A stretch of DNA of 64,000 nt, taken from Bacillus albus. GTDB lineage: Bacteria; Bacillota; Bacilli; Bacillales; Bacillaceae_G. Positions 9,744 through 17,386 of this stretch are shown here, piece after piece. The notes under the pieces were generated by a model that saw only the letters and a program-made list of their open reading frames with translations, did not search any database and was not told the origin of the DNA. Where the stretch lies: the NCBI RefSeq assembly GCF_001884185.1, contig NZ_MAOE01000047.1, forward strand, positions 35,322 through 99,321. The letters run 5' to 3'. The position numbers and the translations under genes were made by a program. How positions within the stretch are numbered: the stretch's first letter is position 1; the number at the start of each line of letters is the position of its first letter.

Positions 9744-10070
9744 ATGTACCCCTACAATCCATACGATCCATATAACCAAAATGGTTATCAGCCTCAATAT
9801 GATTTACAAGCACAATACCAACAATATATAGATCCAGCAGAACAAGTTAATCCATATGATCAAACTCGACAATTCCAACTTCCAATCTCTTTTCCTGGTG
9901 CTGGAAACCGTCAACTAGAAAGACGAGTAAATGAGCTTGAACAAAGAGTACGTCAATTAGAAAACACGGTTGAGCGTCATACACGTAGATTAAACCGCTT
10001 AAACCAACGTTTACGTACAATAGAAAATAGACTAAACATTCCATTTTCAGCATTAGAAGACGGATTTTAA
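9744..10070 (+). CDS. Probable spore coat-type protein, Tyr/Pro/Gln-rich with coiled coil
   Basis: A 108-residue protein with two parts. Residues 1-50 are rich in Tyr, Pro, Asn and Gln (MYPYNPYDPYNQNGYQPQY). Residues 58-100 are a highly charged heptad region (ERRVNELEQRVRQLE...) predicted to form a coiled coil. Bacillus spore coat proteins often show this composition. The ATG at 9744 follows GGAGG by 8 bases; in-frame upstream codons have no such site. The possible sigma-K -10 upstream agrees with expression in the mother cell. The coat assignment is inference from composition and promoter, not from a recognised family. Confidence 0.6.
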   Translation: MYPYNPYDPYNQNGYQPQYDLQAQYQQYIDPAEQVNPYDQTRQFQLPISFPGAGNRQLERRVNELEQRVRQLENTVERHTRRLNRLNQRLRTIENRLNIPFSALEDGF

Positions 10071-10078
10071 TTTTGAAG

Positions 10079-10233
10079 ATAAAGTGAAACTTTAATTAGT
10101 GGGGGTTTTGTCCATCCCCCACTAATTATTAGTTGAACCAATCGGGCTTTATGGACAGTTATCTCCCACCTAACTTTCTCGCATTCGCCGAAATTTGAGG
10201 TGGGAGCATTACTGCCCGTTAATGCGGGATAAA
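10079..10233 (+). repeat. bcr1-like repeat, copy 1
   Basis: A 155-base element bounded by ATAAA on both sides (10079-10083 and 10229-10233), the size and flanking duplication I recall for bcr1 of the B. cereus group. It holds a perfect 12-bp hairpin (10094-10105 with 10116-10127) and a second stem (10163-10171 with 10198-10206). A diverged copy lies at 34926-35082, and paired bases in both stems change together between the copies. Confidence 0.85.
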
Positions 10234-10336
10234 AAATATATAAAGGAAGGGGCTCCCCCTTCCTTATATAAATTGACGAAAGTTTTTTCCATCTCTATAC
10301 TGATAAGAGTTAATGAAATGAAACAAGGTGATAAAT

Positions 10337-11428
10337 ATGGATTTCGAAATAAATTATCTTTCCTTTTATGTTGTACAAGTAGAAGGAAAAGGTGAAGCTG
10401 TTGATAAACGCTACAAACATTTTCAAACATTAGACGCTGAAGAGTATGAAGATAGCTCCTTAAAAGAATTTTTGAATGGTGAATTATTAAAAATTTCAAA
10501 GCGAAAAGTAGAACGTCATGCGAAAACAGAACAAGCTCCGACAAAAATCGGTCGCTTCATTGTAGAAGAAGGGCACGAACTTGATTCAAACCCTCATTAC
10601 AACCTATTTAATCGCATTCGCTTCGCGGAAACTAAGGAAAGCTTCAAAGATATGAGTGAACCACTCGTTTATACATATCTTGACACAAGCGCTGTACGCG
10701 GTGGTGTATTTTTAATTGCGCAAGCGAAACTACGCAAATATTTTGATGATCCATTCGTTTTCGTTATGAAATGTGACTTTGAACCGAAAGTTGCTTCCAT
10801 TTCAGATGAATCCACATTAATTCGTAATGTTGAAATGGCCATCACAACAAAAAATATGAAGTCTATCCAATATCCGTACATGCCTGAAGAAGGTATGGTC
10901 GAAATCGGCGAACTGAAAATTCACCAAGCATCACACGCCCGTTACTTTGAAGACTTCTTAAAATTCGTCGAGTATGAACGCTCTATGCCTGAAATTATGA
11001 AAACTCAAGTAATGGACATGGTATATGACCAAATTGAAGATGTATTTGAAGAAGGTACGGAAGAACGTGAACAATTCGACCAAGCAATGGAAGTATGGGC
11101 TGCTAGTCCGAAACGTGAGATTATGGAACAATTTTCAACCGAAGAAGTAATGGAAGCTACTGCACAAATCGTCGAGCATGCTCCTGAAGTGGAATTAAAG
11201 CTAAAAGCGGATCATATCTCTGTGAAGGCCCTGCTTGCTGATTTCGGGGATCAAATACATATCGCAAAGGTAAATGACCGATACGTACTAATGATCGAAG
11301 CTGATACACTTACGTTTGAGAAAGGCTTCTCTCCTATTGAGTTCCTGAAGCCGGATGAGTTGCAAGATGTGATTGAGCGGATTGAGAATAAACAGCAGTA
11401 TTCTTATGATCCGAACGGGATTGAATAA
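10337..11428 (+). CDS. DUF3900 domain protein
   Basis: A 363-residue soluble, acidic protein without signal peptide or membrane segment, filling the whole length of the DUF3900 family found in Bacillus (the family name is from memory). Recognisable stretches are FEINYLSFYVVQVEG at the start and GGVFLIAQAKLRKYFDDPFVF in the middle. Its function is unknown. The ATG at 10337 has AAGGTG ahead of it; a GTG 9 bases upstream overlaps that site and is rejected. A bcr1 element lies 100 bases upstream, so the promoter may lie in or just after the repeat. It is followed by its own terminator. Confidence 0.8.
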   Translation: MDFEINYLSFYVVQVEGKGEAVDKRYKHFQTLDAEEYEDSSLKEFLNGELLKISKRKVERHAKTEQAPTKIGRFIVEEGHELDSNPHYNLFNRIRFAETKESFKDMSEPLVYTYLDTSAVRGGVFLIAQAKLRKYFDDPFVFVMKCDFEPKVASISDESTLIRNVEMAITTKNMKSIQYPYMPEEGMVEIGELKIHQASHARYFEDFLKFVEYERSMPEIMKTQVMDMVYDQIEDVFEEGTEEREQFDQAMEVWAASPKREIMEQFSTEEVMEATAQIVEHAPEVELKLKADHISVKALLADFGDQIHIAKVNDRYVLMIEADTLTFEKGFSPIEFLKPDELQDVIERIENKQQYSYDPNGIE

Positions 11429-11453
11429 ATCCTTCTATATCCCTATTTTTACT

Positions 11454-11481
11454 GAGCGCTGTTAACGAGCGCTCTTTTATT
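11454..11481 (+). terminator. Terminator of the DUF3900 gene
   Basis: GAGCGC/GCGCTC stem followed by TTTTATTT, 25 bases after the stop. Confidence 0.8.
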
Positions 11482-11504
11482 TGGGACATAGTTGAAAGTT
11501 ATAT

Positions 11505-11536
11505 AAAAAACCGATTCTACTAAAAATCGGTTTTTT
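11505..11536. terminator. Second, symmetric terminator
   Basis: AAAAAACCGAT/ATCGGTTTTTT stem, usable on either strand. It lies in the 294-base gap between the DUF3900 gene and the convergent small gene; nothing else is seen there. Confidence 0.8.
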
Positions 11537-11722
11537 ATAACAATATATGCTTATTTTTGATCCAAGAGGACATTTGTTACAGAATCAAGTAGATTACTTC
11601 CTTATTGCACAAGCGTATTTCCATTAGAAGGACTTACTTCAATATTTCTAGTTGAACAAGTCGGTCTATAAATTTTTTATGTTTTCTTTTTAGTCACTAT
11701 GTATGTTGTTCAAGTGAAAATT

Positions 11723-12070
11723 TCACTTCACTACCTCAAATTTATTGTAATCGTAGAAAGATAATTGAAAACGATATTCTGGGTGCTCTCTCACCCAATC
11801 GTAAGCTTCTTCTAAAATACCCATTTTGTTTTGTAAGTCATTAAGTTCACTACATTCGCCCCTTTTTTGTTTGCACAGAGGGCAAAACCCATTCACTATT
11901 TCGGCACTTGTCGCCCTAATCGTTTTACTTTCTAAGTCAACTACTAGACGAAGAAGAAGAGAATGCTCTTCTTTTGTAGTCACTGTCATTTCAGCAATTC
12001 CATCCTCATTCCAAAACACTCCGTTTAATTCCATCTGTACGTTGACGTCTTTAATATCCAAGTCTATCAC
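11723..12070 (-). CDS. Hypothetical protein with CPLC...C motif
   Basis: A 115-residue soluble acidic protein that I do not recognise. It carries CPLCKQKRGEC in the second half, a possible metal-binding or redox motif, followed by an amphipathic helix region (LNDLQNKMGILEEAYDWVREH). The GTG at 12070 is preferred over a GTG 6 bases upstream because it leaves about 7 bases from the AGGGGGG ribosome site. It has no operon partner. Confidence 0.65.
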   Translation of the reverse strand: MIDLDIKDVNVQMELNGVFWNEDGIAEMTVTTKEEHSLLLRLVVDLESKTIRATSAEIVNGFCPLCKQKRGECSELNDLQNKMGILEEAYDWVREHPEYRFQLSFYDYNKFEVVK

Positions 12071-12252
12071 TATCACACCCCCCTATATAAAACTCTCATC
12101 TTACTGTTCGATTTTAATCATTAATACACCTTAATTTTCAGAGTAATTATAATGACCCAATCACAACAAATCAATTACCATTTAATATGAATATTTTATT
12201 CGCCTATAAATACACGACGTTACATTTATGTAGCTAGAAATAAAGAAGAATG

Positions 12253-13098
12253 TCATTTAACCTCTGCATTCTTCTCCATCTCAACCAAATACTTAATCTG
12301 CCTTTCCGCTTTTCTAACCGCCGTACGAAAATGCTTTTTCAGTAGTTCTATTGTCGCTTCACTTATATAGTATCTTTCCGTAATACTTTCCCACGTGTCA
12401 CTACTTTCAAATGTACTCCAAACGAAAGGACGCTCTGTATTTTTTCTCATTTCTTTAAATACCCATTTTCGCATCTTTTTTTTCGCTTTTTCTGTTAGTT
12501 TTCCGTTCTCTACAAGTTCAAGTTCACCATGTCTTTTGTATCGTTTATGAATATCTCTCTCGCTATATACTTTAAGAAGTATCTTGGCTGTATTCTCAGC
12601 ATCTGCCAAAGCCCTGTGTTGCTTTCCTTCCCATGTTAAACCGAGCTGTTCTACTGCAAATTGTAAACTTGGTGTATGCTCAAATAATTCTTCATACGCT
12701 TGGAAAACAAATTTCTGCAAATCAAACTTTCTCTCTTTTTCCATAGAGGGGCATTCTACACCGTGCAACGTACAATCATGAGATAGAAAGCGATAATCTT
12801 CTCTTCCCCATGAAACAAATATAGAATCCTCTCCGATAAACTGAATAAATTTCTCTATAATTTGCGGGAATTCCTCTATACCCATTAAATCTTTCTTTGT
12901 AATCCCTGTTAATTTTGTCGTATGGCGAGTAAGCCTAGCGCCCGGTTTTACTAATTCCGAAAATTCTCCAATTACCTTCATTGTACTCGCTTCTATTTTT
13001 ACAGCCCCGATATCAACTATCTCTGACGGATCGTCTGATTTATACGGCCTGAAATTTCTCTCTATATCAAACACAATAAAATGTGTAGTGTTTTCCAA
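12253..13098 (-). CDS. DEDDh 3'-5' exonuclease (DnaQ/ERI-1-like)
   Basis: A 281-residue protein. The N-terminal two thirds are an RNase T/DnaQ-type exonuclease with motif I FDIERNF (Asp and Glu metal ligands), a middle SWGREDYRFL segment and motif III HRALADAENT (His and Asp). The Lys/Arg-rich C-terminal 90 residues suit nucleic-acid binding. B. subtilis KapD, an inhibitor of the KinA pathway, is a similar but shorter protein. Whether this one acts on RNA or DNA is not visible. The start is a TTG, supported by AGAGGT 7-8 bases upstream; no ATG is available at that position. Confidence 0.82.
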   Translation of the reverse strand: MENTTHFIVFDIERNFRPYKSDDPSEIVDIGAVKIEASTMKVIGEFSELVKPGARLTRHTTKLTGITKKDLMGIEEFPQIIEKFIQFIGEDSIFVSWGREDYRFLSHDCTLHGVECPSMEKERKFDLQKFVFQAYEELFEHTPSLQFAVEQLGLTWEGKQHRALADAENTAKILLKVYSERDIHKRYKRHGELELVENGKLTEKAKKKMRKWVFKEMRKNTERPFVWSTFESSDTWESITERYYISEATIELLKKHFRTAVRKAERQIKYLVEMEKNAEVK

Positions 13099-13250
13099 TT
13101 TATTTACCTCTTTCTACATTCCTTTTCACACACATACTTTATTTTCAGTATTCATTTATTCATACACTTTATGCATGTAATACTTCGTCAAAAAACGAAA
13201 ATTCAATCTCATTATGCTATGTACATAGGGGTATATTCAATAAAAATGCA

Positions 13251-13279
13251 AAAAAAAGAAGGGCAAGCCCTTCTTTTTT
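13251..13279. terminator. Terminator of the cold-shock gene
   Basis: A very tight GC-centred hairpin (AAGAAGGGC/GCCCTTCTT, 2-base loop) with T-runs on both strands, directly after the stop at 13286. Confidence 0.9.
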
Positions 13280-13285
13280 CCACAA

Positions 13286-13486
13286 TTACTTCTTGTTAAC
13301 GTTAGTAGCTTGAGGTCCACGGTTACCTTGTTCTACTTCGAAAGTAACTTCTTGACCTTCTTCTAAAGTTTTGAAGCCTTCGCCTTGGATAGCTGAGAAA
13401 TGTACGAATACGTCTTCTCCGCCTTCAACTTCGATGAATCCGAAACCTTTTTCTGAGTTAAACCATTTTACTTTACCGTTTTGCAT
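13286..13486 (-). CDS. Cold shock protein (CspD-like)
   Basis: A 66-residue OB-fold RNA chaperone. Both RNA-binding motifs are intact: RNP1 KGFGFIE and RNP2 VFVHFS. The sequence starts [10 protein letters not shown] as in B. subtilis CspD, but I cannot tell which of the several B. cereus paralogues it is. AGGAGG lies ahead of the ATG. The leader contains a strong hairpin with a U-run (13562-13617), which could attenuate transcription. Confidence 0.95.
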   Translation of the reverse strand: MQNGKVKWFNSEKGFGFIEVEGGEDVFVHFSAIQGEGFKTLEEGQEVTFEVEQGNRGPQATNVNKK

Positions 13487-13539
13487 GTAAAAAATCCTCC
13501 TACAATGTACCTATATGTACATATTCATTTTCAACCACT

Positions 13540-13593
13540 TTACAAAAATAAGTCAGACATTAAAAAAACTGCAACTCTGAGGAGATTTAACAT
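13540..13593 (-). other. Possible 17-residue leader ORF in the csp leader
   Basis: An ATG at 13593 preceded by GAGGAGG with 6 bases between reads MLNLLRVAVFLMSDLFL and stops at 13540. Its ribosome site lies in one arm of the hairpin at 13569-13617 and its first codons in the other arm, so translation and the hairpin exclude each other. This may be chance, because the arms themselves create the GAGGAG. Confidence 0.3.
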
Positions 13594-13617
13594 TGCTATC
13601 CTCCTCGGAAGTTACAG
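13562..13617 (-). terminator. Strong hairpin plus U7: upstream terminator or csp attenuator
   Basis: On the minus strand two 8-bp blocks pair (13610-13617 with 13569-13576, and 13601-13608 with 13577-13584) with one bulge, one mismatch and one G-U, followed by seven T. It lies between the beta-propeller gene and csp. A weak sigma-A-like promoter (TTAAAC at 13653-13658, TATAGA at 13630-13635, 17-base spacer) would put the hairpin at the start of the csp transcript. Confidence 0.7.
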
Positions 13618-13702
13618 CTCATTTAAATCTCTATATTATTAAAAGTAAAATGGTTTAAATATAATATATCATATCAATATAATAAAAGCAAAGTTTTTTT
13701 TG

Positions 13703-14602
13703 CTATACAACTTTTTTCTTCCACTGCATCGCTTTTGATTCACCTGATCCAGCTACAACATAGCCTTCTTTTTCGTTCACGATGCGCCAGCCATGCCCTT
13801 TAACTGAGTCACATACTGTAACAATTCCTTCTTCTAGAAGCACACGACAAACAGTACTAATCCCCGCCTTATTTTGCGTTGACGTTGTATATAGCACATG
13901 TTGATCTACACTTAAGTCCAAATAGCTACTTGCTTTCTGCTCGCTTTGACATGTGTGCCAATATGTTTTTTCACTCTCAATACTTTCATCTATTTTACAA
14001 AAAGAAATATTCCCGCTAATCCCTTTGCATGATCCACTAGCTGCTACTAAATAAGAATTGTGTAAAGTCAACGCTGAGATCATCTGATTCATCACGATTT
14101 TAATCCTCTTTAATTTACGTGTTTCCAAATTAAAGAGCCAAACACCACCATATTTAGCATGTATTTTCGTACCGATAAATAAGTAGTGTTTATATAAAAA
14201 TAACGATCGAATAGATGGTGCCCCGTCACCATACTCAAGAAATGGATAAATGGTTTCCCATGTCGAACCAAAATCATTAGAATGATACAACGTTTTATCT
14301 CCATGTGCAATGACAGTCCCTTTTTCATTACTACACACATTCCAACTCGTTGCTTTTGTTGGAAAACGCTGAACCGTCCAGTTCTCTCCACCATTCATAC
14401 TACGAATAAAAATTCCTTCGTCACCTACACCATACACTACATTACCTTCGCTATGTAAATCTCTAATTCGTTTTTGAAAACCATTTAAAATTTGTTTCCA
14501 TTCTCCGTCTTGTTCAATAAATAAGCCATTATATGTAGTAGCTAACATAAGCTTTCCATCTCTTAACTTTGTAATAGCGGTCGCACTTAACATCGTCTCC
14601 AC
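13703..14602 (-). CDS. Asp-box beta-propeller protein
   Basis: A 299-residue protein made of beta-propeller blades with Asp-box (BNR) motifs, for example SMNGGENWT and SNDFGSTWE, as in sialidase-like and photosystem-stability-factor-like propellers. No catalytic sialidase residues, signal peptide or anchor are seen, so it may be a cytosolic scaffold or binding protein. The GTG at 14602 follows GGGAG by 7 bases and lies just after the flavodoxin stop, so the two genes look like an operon. Starts further upstream would overlap flavodoxin. Its function is unknown. Confidence 0.75.
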   Translation of the reverse strand: METMLSATAITKLRDGKLMLATTYNGLFIEQDGEWKQILNGFQKRIRDLHSEGNVVYGVGDEGIFIRSMNGGENWTVQRFPTKATSWNVCSNEKGTVIAHGDKTLYHSNDFGSTWETIYPFLEYGDGAPSIRSLFLYKHYLFIGTKIHAKYGGVWLFNLETRKLKRIKIVMNQMISALTLHNSYLVAASGSCKGISGNISFCKIDESIESEKTYWHTCQSEQKASSYLDLSVDQHVLYTTSTQNKAGISTVCRVLLEEGIVTVCDSVKGHGWRIVNEKEGYVVAGSGESKAMQWKKKVV

Positions 14603-14618
14603 GTTGACACTCCCATTC

Positions 14619-15062
14619 TTAGAACTTCTCAGCAAATGCAATTGCAAAATTACTGCATTTTTCAACATCCTCTTCATCTTCTGGAGCTAATTCAATTTTC
14701 AATCCTTCTTGTACAAGCTCTGCACCGCGTTCTACAAGTTTCTCTTCAAATATCGTTACCGCTTCACAAAACAGTTCATACGCCGTATCTCCTGATCCGA
14801 ATACCGCTACTTTTTTCCCTGATAAATCTATATTTTCTAAGTCATCATGGAAATCTTCCGCTTCAAATGGTAGTTCACCATCTCCCCACGTATAAGATCC
14901 TAAAATGATTCCATCATAAGCTAATAATTCTTCAGCATCCATGCCTTCCATCTCTTGCAATACTACTTCATGATCAAAAGCATCTAAACTAACTTTAATT
15001 AAATCAGCAATACTCTCTGTATTTCCTGACATACTTGCATAAGCTATTAAAATTTTCGCCAC
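14619..15062 (-). CDS. Flavodoxin, iron-regulated type
   Basis: A 147-residue short electron carrier that binds FMN. The phosphate-binding loop is YASMSGNTESIA (about residues 8-19). The FMN-ring loops are GSYTWGDGELP (about 55-65) and FGSGDTAYELFC. Flavodoxins replace ferredoxin when iron is short; B. subtilis YkuN and YkuP are Fur-controlled. Two Fur-box matches lie 26-67 bases upstream, in line with that. The GTG start follows AGAGGGGG by 8 bases. The downstream propeller gene is probably co-transcribed. Confidence 0.93.
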   Translation of the reverse strand: MAKILIAYASMSGNTESIADLIKVSLDAFDHEVVLQEMEGMDAEELLAYDGIILGSYTWGDGELPFEAEDFHDDLENIDLSGKKVAVFGSGDTAYELFCEAVTIFEEKLVERGAELVQEGLKIELAPEDEEDVEKCSNFAIAFAEKF

Positions 15063-15087
15063 TTCGGCATCCCCCTCTTACAATAAA

Positions 15088-15129
15088 TGATTCTCATTCT
15101 CATTATATTAATAATGATAATCAATTTCA
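15088..15129 (-). promoter_or_regulatory. Two Fur boxes ahead of the flavodoxin gene
   Basis: 15115-15129 (TGATAATCAATTTCA) matches the 7-1-7 consensus TGATAATNATTATCA except at two positions. 15088-15102 (TGATTCTCATTCTCA) differs at three. Their placement fits repression by Fur-Fe(II). Confidence 0.75.
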
Positions 15130-15160
15130 ATTGTATTTTTAATTTTTATTTATTCCATAC

Positions 15161-15200
15161 AAAAAAGCACAGATGACTATACAATCATCTGTGCTTTTTT
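15161..15200. terminator. Terminator of the YaaH-type transporter gene
   Basis: AAAAAAGCACAGATGA/TCATCTGTGCTTTTTT perfect stem with an 8-base loop. On the minus strand it follows the transporter stop at 15202. Confidence 0.92.
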
Positions 15201-15201
15201 A

Positions 15202-15822
15202 TTACTTTTTAAAAATACCGAACGGCTTTCCAACTGGTAAAACAACTTTTCCGAAGTGTGTATTTAACACTGCTGCTGCTGAACCATAGAAAGATAATAA
15301 TGAAATAAGCAGTTCAGAATATGCTGCTAAATTATGCATTGCATGCGGCATAACACCTAAAGTACTTAATGAAAGACCGATAAATAAGAAATCAATAAGG
15401 ACGAAAATCATAAATAATACTTTATGTGTTTCCATTGCACCAATTGTCATAAAGATTGTGAAAATCAAATATCCGATAAAGGCTACTCCAAGCTGTTTTG
15501 AATCTGCAGCTTGTGCTAATTTTTCGCCAAATACTCCAAGTTGAATTAACCAAGTCATTCCAACACCTAACCAAAATAGGCCGTACGCACCGAATGCTGT
15601 TGTACCGAACGTATTGTTATGCTTTGCATCGTGAATGCACGCAAAGATTTGTGCAAATCCTCCTAAAAAGATTGCCCACGGTAATACAAGAGAAACGCCA
15701 TCCGTTAAGCCTAACTTTTGAGATGATGCTACAAGTGTTACCATCGCTAATCCAAATAGACCAATTCCAGATGGATCCGCTGTTGTCATTTTCACATGAT
15801 GTGTAGTTGTTTGATTGCTCAT
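15202..15822 (-). CDS. GPR1/FUN34/YaaH family acetate/succinate transporter
   Basis: A 206-residue protein with six hydrophobic segments, the fold of the SatP/YaaH acetate channels. The N-terminal signature is ADPSGIGLFGLAMVT, a variant of the family NPAPLGL motif, and the second helix ends in GGFAQIFACIHDAKHNNTFG, also typical. It probably moves acetate or another short organic acid across the cytoplasmic membrane. AGGAGG lies 5 bases ahead of the ATG. It is transcribed alone. Confidence 0.88.
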   Translation of the reverse strand: MSNQTTTHHVKMTTADPSGIGLFGLAMVTLVASSQKLGLTDGVSLVLPWAIFLGGFAQIFACIHDAKHNNTFGTTAFGAYGLFWLGVGMTWLIQLGVFGEKLAQAADSKQLGVAFIGYLIFTIFMTIGAMETHKVLFMIFVLIDFLFIGLSLSTLGVMPHAMHNLAAYSELLISLLSFYGSAAAVLNTHFGKVVLPVGKPFGIFKK

Positions 15823-15908
15823 ATAAACCTCCTGATTATAAACATACTCGAATACAATACTTAAATCAGAAGGCTATGTCAATGGTTTTTTTTGTATGTT
15901 GTCAGACC

Positions 15909-16304
15909 TTACTTTTTATAAAGATTACATATACTTCCGACCACTTCATACGGTTTTATATTCACTTCTTCCAACTCGTGTATCGGCAACCATAACGGAA
16001 TATAACTTCCTCTATCTTTCAGTTCAAATTCTGCAGCTTTACCACTTCCGAAAACTCCACCTATAATACGGGCGTTAAAATAATACTCCGTACCCTTATA
16101 CTCCACCTTTGCAATAAGATGCTCCACTTTTATATGTACTCCTAATTCTTCATAAGCCTCTCGCTTCGTTGCTTCTTCAGGTGTTTCTCCTTCTTCAATT
16201 CCTCCTCCTGGAAAAACATAATATGTTTCCCCTTCTCGGATACGTTTTATAAGTGCGATTTTCCCGTCCTGCACAATGATAGCTGCACCGCGATTTCTTA
16301 TCAT
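15909..16304 (-). CDS. Nudix hydrolase
   Basis: A 131-residue protein that fills one Nudix fold. The Nudix box GGGIEEGETPEEATKREAYE continues with ELGV and has all family residues (GX5EX7REUXEEXGU) in residues 32-56. The substrate, a nucleoside diphosphate linked to some moiety, cannot be told. The start overlaps the stop of the ASCH gene (ATGA), so the two are translationally coupled. Confidence 0.92.
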   Translation of the reverse strand: MIRNRGAAIIVQDGKIALIKRIREGETYYVFPGGGIEEGETPEEATKREAYEELGVHIKVEHLIAKVEYKGTEYYFNARIIGGVFGSGKAAEFELKDRGSYIPLWLPIHELEEVNIKPYEVVGSICNLYKK

Positions 16305-16642
16305 TTTATTACCTCAATACGAATCGCCACTGTTCCCCACTTTTGTTCTTGTTCTTTCGTATATATTTTGTATGTACTTTCTAACATTTCCTCTAAACTA
16401 TCATTTTCACAATCCAATAATTTTTTATCAATTTGTTCATACATTTCTTTAAAGCTTTCGTATCGTTTTATTTCCGTTACTTTTACGGTCATCGTTTTCT
16501 CTGTCGTAAGGTTCGTAAATACAATATGATCGCCTCGTTTTATAAGTTGACGTTTCGCATCGTATAAACGTACTTCATATACTTTTTTTCCTAATTGAAT
16601 TGACTGAAAAGGTTTATTATATAACCCCATTTCGTATATCAT
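16301..16642 (-). CDS. ASCH domain protein
   Basis: A 113-residue protein with the features of ASCH/PUA-like domains: an N-terminal MGLYNKPFQSIQLGKKVYEVRLYD (the GxKxxExR core), then GDHIVF, then the conserved C-terminal strand after KWGTVAIRIEVI. Such domains bind RNA or modified nucleosides. Coupling with a Nudix hydrolase hints at nucleotide clean-up, which is inference. GGGAG lies 8 bases ahead of the ATG. Confidence 0.8.
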   Translation of the reverse strand: MIYEMGLYNKPFQSIQLGKKVYEVRLYDAKRQLIKRGDHIVFTNLTTEKTMTVKVTEIKRYESFKEMYEQIDKKLLDCENDSLEEMLESTYKIYTKEQEQKWGTVAIRIEVIK

Positions 16643-16782
16643 TCATTCCACTCCCTTTTTATTCGTTGCGCCTACTACTATATTTGTGCATTACCAATTC
16701 ATACAACACAGTTCGACTTATTCCAAGTTGCATATAATGTTCCATATCCATTACTTGCTTTAGAGAGGATGCTAAATTTGTT

Positions 16783-17340
16783 ATGTTATTTTTAAATCAA
16801 AAACCTGAATATAATAAATATGATATTGGTGATTATACTTATAGTAAAGTAGGTCCAACCATTTTTTCTTGGAATGATGAAACAAAATTAAAAATAGGTA
16901 AGTTTTGTTCATTAGGAGAAGAAGTCGTTTTCATACTTGGTGGTGAACATCGCGCGGACTGGATAACGACTTATCCATTTAACGCTCTCTTCAATGAAGG
17001 AGCACATATTACTGGTCACCCTTCTTCAAAAGGGGATATTGTAGTTGGCAATGATGTATGGATCGGTTATCAATCCTGCATTTTATCTGGTGTTACAATT
17101 GGTAACGGGGCCATCATTGGTGCAAAGAGTGTTGTTACAAAAGACGTACCGCCATATGCAATTGTAGCTGGTAATCCTGCAAAATTTGTTCGATATCGTT
17201 TCCCGCAAGAAACGATTGAAAAACTAGAGAATCTCGCATGGTGGGATTGGGATATTTCTGTTATAAAAGGAGCCATTCCATTTCTACTTTCCAACAAAAT
17301 CAACGAATTTTTTACCTCGCCCGAAAATGAATCTATGTGA
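16783..17340 (+). CDS. CatB/Vat-type hexapeptide-repeat O-acetyltransferase
   Basis: A 185-residue left-handed beta-helix acetyltransferase. The motif GGEHRADWITTYPF holds the usual catalytic His, followed by hexapeptide turns (VGNDVWIGYQSCILSGVTIGNGAIIGAKSVVTKDV) and the C-terminal AGNPAKFVRYRF. Chloramphenicol and streptogramin acetyltransferases of this family are about 210 residues; this one is shorter at the N-terminus. Chromosomal members often have unknown substrates, so resistance should not be assumed. The only upstream AG-rich site (AGAGAGG) is 14 bases away, and no better start is in frame, so the N-terminus is uncertain. Confidence 0.8.
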   Translation: MLFLNQKPEYNKYDIGDYTYSKVGPTIFSWNDETKLKIGKFCSLGEEVVFILGGEHRADWITTYPFNALFNEGAHITGHPSSKGDIVVGNDVWIGYQSCILSGVTIGNGAIIGAKSVVTKDVPPYAIVAGNPAKFVRYRFPQETIEKLENLAWWDWDISVIKGAIPFLLSNKINEFFTSPENESM

Positions 17341-17347
17341 TTAATAC

Positions 17348-17383
17348 AAAAAGAGCATCCTATTCTTTCAGGATGCTCTTTTT
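17348..17383. terminator. Bidirectional terminator
   Basis: AAAAAGAGCATCC/GGATGCTCTTTTT stem between the convergent acetyltransferase and DUF11 giant gene. Confidence 0.9.
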
Positions 17384-17386
17384 GTA

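Noticed and set aside
16783-17340. Chloramphenicol or streptogramin resistance gene
   Set aside because: The fold and His motif fit, but the protein is shorter than characterised resistance enzymes, and chromosomal relatives act on unknown substrates.
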